From contig NZ_PYFP01000002.1 in assembly GCF_003056055.1 (NCBI RefSeq), positions 310,001-374,000 of the forward strand: 64,000 nt of DNA, read 5' to 3'. The stretch comes from Glaciimonas sp. PCH181. GTDB taxonomy: Bacteria; Pseudomonadota; Gammaproteobacteria; Burkholderiales; Burkholderiaceae_D. The notes beneath the pieces were generated by a model. That model made no database searches. It worked only from the letters and a program-made list of their open reading frames with translations, and was not told the origin of the DNA. The stretch's first letter is position 1; every line of letters starts with the position of its first letter. The translations under genes and the position numbers were made by a program. Below, in pieces: positions 55,772-64,000 of the stretch.

Positions 55772-56347
55772 TTAAATCTCCTTGATTGAAAACAGTTCAA
55801 GGGCAACATAATCAAGCGAAAACTGCATACACCTTCTCGCGTACTTTAAAACGATCTCCCACTTACCCTTTATCCTTGAGTTACGGCTATCCGGCATTAT
55901 GTCAACTGGTGTGATTGCCAGCACCTTATTTTGCTCCGCGGTCAACGCTGGAAGACGGTGCCCAGACTGCGACGCGATCACCACCCCCGCGCCACCGCGA
56001 GCGATCACGTTACCAAACTCCTCAAGTACGAGTGCCGTGCCATATAGGTCGACCTTCAGAATATGGGCGGGCAATGCCTGCGTCGGAGAAACACCTGCGG
56101 CATGGATCAAACCCGTGATGGGACCCAATGCCTCGGCCATTTCGACGAGCGCGTGGACAGCCTCACGTGAAGTGACATCGACGACGGCTGTGCTTACCTC
56201 AAATCCGGCTTCGCTGAAAGTTTTTGCGGCGGCGTTAGCGTGCTCTTCACGCAAATCTGCCAGGATAACGTGCTTTCCTGCGCTGACTCGACGGGCGATA
56301 GCCTGCCCGATCGATCCCGATCCGATGACTACGATAACGCCTTTCAT
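55772..56347 (-). pseudogene. Truncated short-chain dehydrogenase/reductase
   Basis: The first about 145 residues are a normal SDR: VIVVIGSGSIGQAIARR for NAD(P), LADLREEHANAA, VVDVTSREAV and GLIHAAGVSPTQALP. Just after VVIASQSGHRLPALTAEQ, before the YxxxK catalytic pair, the sequence turns into an unrelated tail (GKWEIVLKYARRCMQFSLDY). With no Tyr-Lys the protein cannot be an active dehydrogenase. Its cupin partner upstream is intact. Confidence 0.75.
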
Positions 56348-56400
56348 TCACATTCCCTTTCGTGCCTGATCCATTTAACCTGGATGTCCAGGATTGCGGC

Positions 56401-56817
56401 TCAACAGGATGCAGCAACCGTTCCCGCCAGATATTGTTCGTCGCTGACTTTTTCCATCCAGACCACCGCGACGCCATCAAGCGCCTCCTGCACCGCGATA
56501 TGCGTCATAGGAGTAGTCGGTGTCGCTCCATGCCAGTGCTTATGCCCAGGCGGGCACCAAATCACGTCGCCAGCACGAATTTCCACGATCGGTTCGCCCT
56601 CACACTGGGTCCAGCCACAACCGGCGGTGACGATCAGCGTCTGGCCCAGTGGGTGGGTGTGCCAGGCAGAGCGGGCGCCGGGCTCGAAGGTGACACTGGC
56701 GCAGGAAGTACGGGCCGGTGCGAGCGGCGTATTCAGCATTTCTACCCGAACCTGCCCGGTAAAGTTAGTCTCTGGGCCTTTCATCGAAGCAATCGTGCCT
56801 ACGCGTTTGAGTTCCAT
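56401..56817 (-). CDS. Cupin-domain protein, quercetin 2,3-dioxygenase/hydroxynitrile lyase-like
   Basis: 138 residues from ATG 56815-56817 (AAAGGA upstream). Single cupin with metal ligands visible in [20 protein letters not shown] and [20 protein letters not shown]. Such cupins often lie beside an SDR or carboxymuconolactone decarboxylase gene and opposite a LysR regulator, as here. Activity unknown. Likely still functional although both neighbours are truncated. Confidence 0.85.
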   Translation of the reverse strand: MELKRVGTIASMKGPETNFTGQVRVEMLNTPLAPARTSCASVTFEPGARSAWHTHPLGQTLIVTAGCGWTQCEGEPIVEIRAGDVIWCPPGHKHWHGATPTTPMTHIAVQEALDGVAVVWMEKVSDEQYLAGTVAASC

Positions 56818-56921
56818 TGCATTTCCTTTGCATTCTGTGAAGGTATGGAAGCAGTTTAGCGCGCCAGAACTGTTGTGATTAGATGCTATTATCGGCATGG
56901 ACTTATGAGAAGGATTCATGA

Positions 56922-57999
<1,078 letters not shown>

Positions 58000-58724
58000 T
58001 TTTTCCTTTTTGAAATGGCATCTTCGTTTGATCTATTTTTGCATTTGCTATGTTCATGACCAAGTGCAAAAAAATGGATCAAATTAGTCAGTGGCGTATG
58101 CGTACTAATTTATATCGCCGGCGCTTACTACAATAATAATAACTGTTCCAGAATTTCCGCATCATGAATTTCACGACATGGCGCTCAGGGACAGATCGCC
58201 AATGCTCCTATCAGACTAAACACCTTCCGCAAGCGCAACCTTGCTCGCGTGCACCACATGCCATCCTCACCGGCAAAGGCCCAGAATTCGAACTTATACG
58301 CTCTCCTGCAACGACGGCGATGCCCTTGTGATGCGTTGTGATAATGAACAATGTCAGGTCTTGAAGTGATGCCCGTTAAGGAGTACGCGACAGTTTCGGC
58401 TGGCAAATCTGAGACTGCATTTAGTTGTTAACCCTTCGTCACACCACTGTAATTAACTTTTGGAAAAATCAATGTCTGCGTTTAATATATTTACTCTTCG
58501 GCACTATAGATGTTTCGGTTGAGAAACCCTGCGCCCCGTTTTCGGAGATGGCTTTAATGCTAGTGATGACTTAGAAGTAAACTCTCTGGCACAAGGGGAG
58601 GCGCAGCGTATACGAAATGGCTTCTGATCCACCTTGCCCGTATGCCTGAGCGGAGCAGATTGGCAGACTAGGGAAAGACCCCGTCCAGTTGGCGTACCAT
58701 GCAGCAAAATCAGGAGATATTGCA
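58000..58724. other. Gene-free stretch
   Basis: About 725 bp. Several short frames exist on both strands but none shows a ribosome site, good codon use or a family I recognise. Could be decayed DNA. The promoter of the following Rossmann-fold gene should be at its right end. Confidence 0.45.
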
Positions 58725-59405
58725 ATGAGAGTATTGATCGTAGGCGCTTCCGGGATGGTTGGTCAGGGTGTGCTTCGGGAGTGCCTTGCCGCGCCGGATG
58801 TAGAGGAGGTGATCTTGCTGGCTCGGTCGACAATCGAATCGGCGTCCCAAAAGGTCCGCCAGTTGGTCCGGGACGATTTGTTCGATTTGACCTCGCTTGA
58901 ACCCGAGTTGCGGGGGATTGATGCCTGCTTCTTCTGCCTGGGCGTATCTTCGTCTGGAATGAGCGAGGCAGCCTATCGGCACGTTACTTTCGACCTCACG
59001 CTGACTGTTGCCAACGTATTGGTCCAGCTGAATCCAGCGATGACCTTTATCTATGTATCCGGTGCTGGCACCGATAGCTCCGAACTCGGTCGCAGCATGT
59101 GGGCGCGGGTCAAAGGGCAGACTGAGAATGCACTAAAGAAACTACCTTTCGCCGGTGTATACCTATTCCGCCCGGCCATCATTCAGCCCTTGCATGGTAT
59201 CCAATCGAAAACGTCAAGCTATCGGCGCTTCTACAAATTGACAAGACCCTTGTTGCCCGTGATGAAAAGCTTATTTCCCAGCTTTGTCGTGACTACGGAA
59301 GAGGTCGGTCAGGCCATGCTCAACGCGATGCGGCGCGGATCTGGCCGTTTCGTGCTGGAATCCAGAGATATCGCACGTCTGGCACTGTCCCCGTCTATTG
59401 ATTGA
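58725..59405 (+). CDS. NAD(P)-binding Rossmann-fold oxidoreductase (SDR-a/atypical epimerase type)
   Basis: 226 residues from ATG 58725, with CAGGAG upstream. N-terminal MRVLIVGASGMVGQGVLREC binds the dinucleotide; FIYVSGAGTDSSELG carries a Ser and the YLFRPAIIQPL segment is typical of atypical SDRs related to HTATIP2/NmrA-like proteins. No YxxxK. Probably a sensor or reductase of unknown substrate. The gene's last bases lie in the left copy of a 55-60 bp direct repeat. Confidence 0.8.
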   Translation: MRVLIVGASGMVGQGVLRECLAAPDVEEVILLARSTIESASQKVRQLVRDDLFDLTSLEPELRGIDACFFCLGVSSSGMSEAAYRHVTFDLTLTVANVLVQLNPAMTFIYVSGAGTDSSELGRSMWARVKGQTENALKKLPFAGVYLFRPAIIQPLHGIQSKTSSYRRFYKLTRPLLPVMKSLFPSFVVTTEEVGQAMLNAMRRGSGRFVLESRDIARLALSPSID

Positions 59406-59445
59406 AAAAATAGATAGTTGCCCGGAAATTCAGGTAGAAATCTAA
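59391..59445. repeat. Dispersed direct repeat, left copy
   Basis: CCGTCTATTG, a variable spacer, then AGTTGCCCGGAAATTCAGGT and AGAAATCTAA. The right copy at 63311-63370 agrees at 28 of the last 30 bases. Starts inside the end of the Rossmann-fold gene. Confidence 0.75.
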
Positions 59446-59698
59446 AGAAAGAGAGAGAGCTGAAGTTGATTAAAGTAATCATGTTTTGACGTAGCAAGAG
59501 CTCATGTTCGCATTGAACTTGCTGCCTTCCATCATCAAAAATTTGCCGCAACAATCATGCGCTAGCGTTACTCGGTTGTGGCTTGAACAGCCACAACCGG
59601 ACCAAAAGCGGACGTGTAATCGCTATCCAAAAAACGTTAGCGCACACGCCCTTGCATACAATAAAAGAAGTTAAGAAATGTTAATCAAAGAATAGCAC

Positions 59699-59947
59699 CT
59701 ACCGATAGAAAGGTTCGACCGCGCCTTTTACTTTAGTCATTAAGGGGTTGCCCTTCCGATCTAGCGCCTTTCCGGCCGGGACTCTAATCCATCCCTCGCT
59801 GATGCAATATTCCTCAACATTGAAGTGCTCTTTGTCGTTGAGCTTAATACCAATCTCATGTTCAAATATAGCTGCATTATAGTAAGGGCTACGAGGATCG
59901 ACTGAGAGCCGATCAGGAAGTGGGGGGCGGTTTTGGGTATCGTTCAT
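59699..59947 (-). CDS. DUF3297 protein
   Basis: 82 residues from ATG 59945-59947. Family hallmarks: PPLPDRLSVDPRSPYYNAA, KEHFNVEEYCISEGWIRVPA, GKALDRKGNPLMTKVKGAVE and terminal EPFYR. Small conserved proteobacterial protein of unknown role. A longer frame adds five residues, but MNDTQNRPP fits the family. Confidence 0.88.
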   Translation of the reverse strand: MNDTQNRPPLPDRLSVDPRSPYYNAAIFEHEIGIKLNDKEHFNVEEYCISEGWIRVPAGKALDRKGNPLMTKVKGAVEPFYR

Positions 59948-60152
59948 GGCTACAATTATCAACTATAAGATTAACCAAAACAAATTTTTTGCGTGCTTTC
60001 GCTAAATTGCTTGGTTCACCGCACTAGGCCAGGAGAGGTCGCTGAATGGTTGTCGCTAAAATGGCACTAAATTATTTGACAGTGAGACCGTATGAGCTCG
60101 ATACCAGAGCAACTTCACGAGCTTCTTACTTAGTGCATTGATTTGCGCACAT

Positions 60153-60302
60153 ATGTGGTTCGATCTTGGTGTTGTGCTCGGCTTTGTCAACTCTAGGAGG
60201 AATCTCGACAGAGTGGAGGAGCAAATGACAACGCAACAAATCACTCAAGCTCAGAATATGGCGCACGACTGTCAAAGGCAAAATTTCAAGGGATACGACT
60301 AA
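60153..60302 (+). pseudogene. C-terminal tail of a Sel1-repeat protein
   Basis: Reads MWFDLGVVLGFVNSRRNLD, then RVEEQMTTQQITQAQNMAHD and CQRQNFKGYD before TAA. This is the usual end of Sel1/TPR-like repeat proteins (last helix pair plus the MTPAQIAQAQxLARECxxxxFKGC-like tail). The frame is closed by TGA a short way upstream and no repeats precede it, so it is a remnant. Confidence 0.6.
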
Positions 60303-60461
60303 GAATAAAATTCGAAACAGATTGGTCGTCCGCGCTGAGTCGAAAGCGACCTGTAAGCAATCGGCCAGAAGGTCATTTGCACAGCCCTGCTTCCTCCTGT
60401 TGTGTAGCGCGTGCTTACACGCAAAGATACGCGAACATTTCATCCATTAAGGAAGGTCTAA

Positions 60462-60827
60462 ATGAACAGCGTTATCGATTTCGTTGCGGCGGTCCCCGTG
60501 CTGGCGTCTCTAAACATTCAACGTTCTGTCAATTTCTTCGTTTCCAAGCTAGGTTTCGACGCCCACTATGTATCTCAAGGGGAATATGGCATCGTGTCTC
60601 GCGGTAATGTGAAAATTCACTTTTGGGCATGTACCGACAAGCGAATTTCCGAGGCCACCGGTTGCCGCGTAAATATTCGGAATATCAAATCCTTGTATGC
60701 CCAATGTTCCAGCCAAGAGATAGTTCATCCAAACGCGCCATTGAAAACCACTCCTTGGGGGAGCACAGAGTTTGCAATTCTTGACCCAGATGGGAACCTC
60801 GTCACATTCTTTGAGTTAGCTGACTAG
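60462..60827 (+). CDS. VOC-superfamily protein (glyoxalase/bleomycin-resistance type)
   Basis: 121 residues, with AAGG before ATG. One VOC domain: VPVLASLNIQRSVNFFVSKL at the start, GNVKIHFWACTDKRISEATG in the middle and EFAILDPDGNLVTFFELAD at the end. It resembles bleomycin-binding proteins, but resistance function cannot be claimed. Confidence 0.85.
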   Translation: MNSVIDFVAAVPVLASLNIQRSVNFFVSKLGFDAHYVSQGEYGIVSRGNVKIHFWACTDKRISEATGCRVNIRNIKSLYAQCSSQEIVHPNAPLKTTPWGSTEFAILDPDGNLVTFFELAD

Positions 60828-60900
60828 AAACTGGGCTACCGAATATTTGCGTAAGAACAACATTCAAAATAGCTGATCGCAACTCCCCACATCCCAATTA

Positions 60901-61467
60901 GCAATCACCAATTCCTTGCTCGTTCCGGGCTGGCCATGCACCCGACACCCTCCGCGCCCGCACCGCCAACCTGATCGACACCTTCCGACAATTAGAAGAA
61001 CACAGCTTCCACGACACCACGTTAGGCGCGATCATTGAAGTGATCGCATTTCGACAAGAACTCAAAGCCGGGATCGCAGACGCCTTGCGCAATGTCGCCG
61101 TCAAACACATCGACCAGACCCGCGAAATCGATGCCGCCTTCCTGCGTCGGCCCGGCAAAAAATACGACGCTGTAGCCACCGTTAAAAATGACACTCCGAT
61201 CTTCGCCCCCGCCAGCCATATCCAAACTATTTCCGGTAAGACCTGGCCACCACTTACATCAACCACCAGCTAGGAGACGGCCACCGTTATCAAAGAGCAG
61301 AACGCGACAGCTACACCGGCGTGCGCGCGTTCTGACATGACGACAAATACGGTCCGCGCCGCAACATCGTGGCGAGGTACAGGGCAATGCCAAACTACGT
61401 TGGTCCCGCGATGCCTGATATCAGGCCGGCGGAAATTACTCACCCTGAAATAAGGAAAACACGATAA
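60901..61467 (+). pseudogene. Unidentified gene broken by a frameshift and a stop
   Basis: Frame one gives TLRARTANLIDTFRQLEEHS, LGAIIEVIAFRQELKAGIAD and ATVKNDTPIFAPASHIQTIS, then shifts phase near 61235 to ATTYINHQLGDGHRYQRAER and DSYTGVRAF, TGA (61333-61335), and continues in that frame as DDKYGPRRNIVARYRAMPNY to TAA at 61465. Continuous protein-like sequence across two lesions marks a decayed gene. C-rich compared with its surroundings, suggesting acquired DNA. I do not recognise the family. Confidence 0.55.
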
Positions 61468-61521
61468 AAAGCACGATGAATGTGGCGCAAAAAAAATCAG
61501 ACTGAGATGAAAAAATTGGCG

Positions 61522-61809
61522 TCAAGGTGTCCTGAAAATGGCATCAAAACCATTCATTGGATAGACCTTGTCTTTAATGTCCTTGTACAAACCAAGACTA
61601 AGCAGTTGATCGCGTACCTCGACAAACTGTGCCTCGTCTTTGGTGCCAATAATGCGGTAAAGCGCGGCATTCTCATTCAGGACGCCGATCAGTATCGGCT
61701 CTCTTCGGACGACACCGCTTTCGACAATTTCGGGTTTAAGGGTCGTCAGAATTTGAGTATCCAGTCTTCCGATTATTTCGTCGAAATCGATGGAGAGGCT
61801 TGTTTTCAA
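61522..61809 (-). CDS. Hypothetical 95-residue protein
   Basis: Starts with TTG at 61807-61809 and AAGGA five bases upstream. Sequence KTSLSIDFDEIIGRLDTQIL, VVRREPILIGVLNENAALYR and IGTKDEAQFVEVRDQLLSLG has a regular alternation of hydrophobic and charged residues and good codon use. A longer frame on the opposite strand (61480-62130) has poorer composition, so I prefer this one. No family recognised. Confidence 0.45.
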   Translation of the reverse strand: MKTSLSIDFDEIIGRLDTQILTTLKPEIVESGVVRREPILIGVLNENAALYRIIGTKDEAQFVEVRDQLLSLGLYKDIKDKVYPMNGFDAIFRTP

Positions 61810-62180
61810 GAAATTCCTTTGGTTGGTTTACATGGCGCATCACGACCTGACACGGTCCGACACGCACAAAAGTATAGGTCCATGTCACCAGCAAATAAAC
61901 ATATGGGCCGCGATTTAAGTACGCAGCTATATCTCGCCTTTTATGTTCCGGCCTTTTATGTGGCTTTGCATTGCGGCAAGCAGCACAATATGCGGGATTC
62001 CAAATTCACTAGGCAGCATGGCGGAGCAATAGATGTGATTAATCTGGCAGTAAAAATTCTGGAGTTACCACCGCATTGTCGCTATCTTGTCGAAGAACTG
62101 GTCAAACAATTGCAACAGGATGTTGGATAACACGCGATCCGGACAACTATTGCCGTAATTTATGATTCTAGGAGCGAAGA

Positions 62181-62480
62181 ATGAAACTATCATCAACCAT
62201 CGTAGTGCTATCGATTGTAGGGTTGTTGGCATTTACAAATCCAAAACTAGACAGCTATGAGCAGCACATTCATCAAACAATCACTCAGGAAGCCAATAAA
62301 CAGGATGACGTAGCTCGAACACTGGGAACGTTATTTGGAGGATTGGCCAGCAGTCTCATAGCTAACAGCACCGTGAGAAATAATTACATTCTGTTTAGCA
62401 CTTACGACTCAAATCTGGGAAATCAACATCGAAAATTTTTAGGTATCCTTGGCAATTTCTTTCAAATATCAAGCCACTAA
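62181..62480 (+). CDS. DUF4359 protein
   Basis: 99 residues, AGGAG before ATG. One N-terminal hydrophobic segment (STIVVLSIVGLLAFTNP) with the AFTNP feature of DUF4359, a helical middle and the NNYILFSTYDSNLGNQHRKF-type end. Probably anchored in or exported across the inner membrane. Function unknown. Confidence 0.75.
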   Translation: MKLSSTIVVLSIVGLLAFTNPKLDSYEQHIHQTITQEANKQDDVARTLGTLFGGLASSLIANSTVRNNYILFSTYDSNLGNQHRKFLGILGNFFQISSH

Positions 62481-62547
62481 AAAGATAATATTACGGATTG
62501 CCTTCCCATTATCTGATTTCGTTTACTACCTGCCAATCAAAGATGTT

Positions 62548-63105
62548 ATGAAAATACTTGCGCTATCAGGCAGCCTACGTGCTATGTCCATAAATTCAGC
62601 TCTACTAAGCGCTGCAGCAGCGCTGGCTCCGCACGATATGTCTGTGACGGTGTTCAACGGCATCAAGGATTTACCTCTGTTCAATCCCGACCACGAAGAC
62701 TGCCTGCCAAGTAATGTCACGGATTTTCGCGCCAGCGTAGCTACTGCAGACGCTTTGATGATCGCAAGTCCTGAGTACGCACATGGCGTCACCGGAGCTA
62801 TTAAGAACGCGCTTGATTGGCTCGTGAGTTTTGAGCCTTTTGCCTATAAACTGGTCGCCGTGCTAAATACCTCACCGCGCGCGCATCATGCCGATGATGC
62901 CTTACGCGAGACGCTTAAGACGATGGCCGCAATAATCGTTGAACCAGCATCAATCTCTATTCCACTACTCGGCGCCAAACTCGATGAAGATGGAATGATT
63001 TCAACTCCTAATATTGCTGCGTCTATTCAAGAGGCACTCGGAGCGCTAGGCGATGCGATTATTCTTCGCAAGACATCACAAGGCGCATCGTTTCCCATAT
63101 CGTAA
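62548..63105 (+). CDS. NADPH-dependent FMN reductase
   Basis: 185 residues from ATG 62548 (a longer frame from 62449 overlaps the DUF4359 gene). Flavodoxin-like fold: MKILALSGSLRAMSINSALL binds the FMN phosphate, ADALMIASPEYAHGVTGAIK and NALDWL are the family signature. Related to ArsH, SsuE and chromate reductases; substrate undetermined. Confidence 0.88.
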   Translation: MKILALSGSLRAMSINSALLSAAAALAPHDMSVTVFNGIKDLPLFNPDHEDCLPSNVTDFRASVATADALMIASPEYAHGVTGAIKNALDWLVSFEPFAYKLVAVLNTSPRAHHADDALRETLKTMAAIIVEPASISIPLLGAKLDEDGMISTPNIAASIQEALGALGDAIILRKTSQGASFPIS

Positions 63106-63650
63106 GTACAAACTACTTCAAGACTCACAATCTAAGGTCTATCTTCGAGCAAGTAAGCTCGAGTTCGATCTACCACATATAAATTAATACGAATCCCATA
63201 GTCCGGATAATGGAGCTCATCCATCACTATACAAATACAACAGGACTGTTATACGTGCAATTTATATTAGATGGTTTTCGGCTTATTGTGCGGGTTCATG
63301 ACAACCGTCGCCGTCTATTGTTTAAATAAAACAGATAAATAGTTGCCCGGAAATTTAGGTGGAAATCTAACGTAGAATTTATAGTTGAAGCCGTACATGC
63401 ACCACCAGAGTGCTTGCAGCTATTTCCTTTTTTGCCTCAGGACGAAATTGAGAGTGAGGGCTTAAAGTTGCATAAAAGGTATAAACTTTCCTGTCACCTC
63501 TTCCCCCACAAATCAATGGTCTTAGCATCGAACGTATTAACCTTCACGTGAAACTTGTGCTCAATACTTCCAATGTAGTCTATGTCATGCTGTGAATAGG
63601 TTCACACATCACTGCTTTAGAGGACGTTGCACTTTGGGCTTAAGAGAGTA
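63106..63650. other. Gene-free stretch with the right copy of the direct repeat
   Basis: About 545 bp. Contains the repeat copy at 63311-63370. A short minus-strand frame around 63480-63600 (HDIDYIGSIEHKFHVKVNTF) looks protein-like but is only about 34 codons and has no start; it may be another remnant. Confidence 0.5.
63311..63370. repeat. Dispersed direct repeat, right copy
   Basis: Same 10-base start CCGTCTATTG and the block AGTTGCCCGGAAATTTAGGT, GGAAATCTAA as at 59391-59445, same orientation, 3.9 kb away. Slightly longer spacer. Confidence 0.75.
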
Positions 63651-64000
63651 CTACTTTCTGGATAGGCCGTAAAACTGGAAATAAACGACATAGATCAACA
63701 TGACATAGTTGAGAAGGTCGACCCAGGTGAGTGGATCACCGCCAAAGCCGGGAACAATTTCCGCTTCATGTAGTACCGCTGCGCTAAACCATCGCGTATA
63801 GACTACAAAAGAGATCAAACCAAGACTCCAGCACGATGCCGCGCGTATAACCCGGTTTGTCCCCATGCCGAAGCGGTTCGGCCAGTTGCCCGCAACGTTA
63901 GCCCAGAAAATCAACCAGAACGCGATCCACACGCCTAGTTGTGCTGGCCAACTTGGGAACATCTCACCAATTTTTTCGATAGCATCAGGAGGAATGAGAA
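63651..64000 (-). CDS. Membrane protein, N-terminus possibly beyond window edge
   Basis: At least 103 residues from ATG 63962; the frame stays open to the window end (reading PPDAIEKIGE before that Met). Three hydrophobic segments: GVWIAFWLIFWANVAG, SCWSLGLISFVVYTRWFSAA and LNYVMLIYVVYFQFYGL. No family recognised. Confidence 0.55.
   Translation of the reverse strand, partial: LIPPDAIEKIGEMFPSWPAQLGVWIAFWLIFWANVAGNWPNRFGMGTNRVIRAASCWSLGLISFVVYTRWFSAAVLHEAEIVPGFGGDPLTWVDLLNYVMLIYVVYFQFYGLSRK

Noticed and set aside
58504..58833. 109-codon minus-strand frame
   Set aside because: Arg/Pro/Ser-rich, overlaps a real gene start on the other strand, no similarity recognised.
61480..62130. 216-codon plus-strand frame
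   Set aside because: Poorer composition than the opposite 95-residue gene and no clear ribosome site; its right part remains unexplained.

Overview
The window looks like chromosomal DNA of a Gram-negative betaproteobacterium, most likely Burkholderiales and probably Oxalobacteraceae (inference from protein style: PhzF, DUF3297, DUF3300, Omp32-type porin, MaeB, UrtABCDE, PiuA/PiuC, and many two-component genes). I saw no rRNA, tRNA, CRISPR array, intact insertion sequence or intact prophage.

Layout. 1-10.4 kb is an amide locus. A leftward operon encodes a UrtABCDE-type ABC importer followed by aliphatic amidase AmiE. Diverging from it is a giant sensor, an NCS1-type permease fused to a hybrid histidine kinase, with an overlapping LuxR/NarL-type response regulator. 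Two near-identical 7-2-7 palindromes lie in the divergent promoter region and are the natural candidate operators. 10.5-17.3 kb is metabolic: IMP/GMP-type 5'-nucleotidase, acyl-CoA ligase, malic enzyme MaeB and a rubredoxin-reductase-like flavoprotein. 17.7-20.7 kb is a PiuC/PiuA-like siderophore pair with a possible Fur box. 21.2-26.3 kb has a CHRD lipoprotein, then a CAA microsatellite and a four-gene phosphorelay (kinase, receiver, HPt, receiver with an unassigned N-terminal domain).

26.4-46.3 kb is mixed housekeeping and envelope: a SulP transporter with a ParB-like protein, a patatin/Omp85 (PlpD-like) protein, a DapA-family enzyme, an orphan response regulator, a porin, a PAP2 phosphatase, a DUF3300 lipoprotein with large coding repeats, a J-like membrane protein, an ICMT-like methyltransferase, a PAS/HisKA_3 kinase, a SAM methyltransferase and a second TonB receptor behind a good Fur-box match. 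46.5-51.0 kb is a four-gene cluster of exported proteins, two of them with FlgT/CsgG-like features, and no flagellar gene in sight. Its function is unknown to me and it is one of the two best candidates for an undescribed system.

51-64 kb is accessory DNA with many small conserved genes (TMEM175, DUF899, DUF4166, cupin, PhzF, DUF3297, VOC, DUF4359, FMN reductase) mixed with clear gene remains: an alpha/beta-hydrolase with an in-frame TGA, a truncated LysR, a truncated SDR, a Sel1-repeat tail and an unidentified gene with a frameshift and a stop. A 55-60 bp imperfect direct repeat brackets 59.4-63.4 kb.
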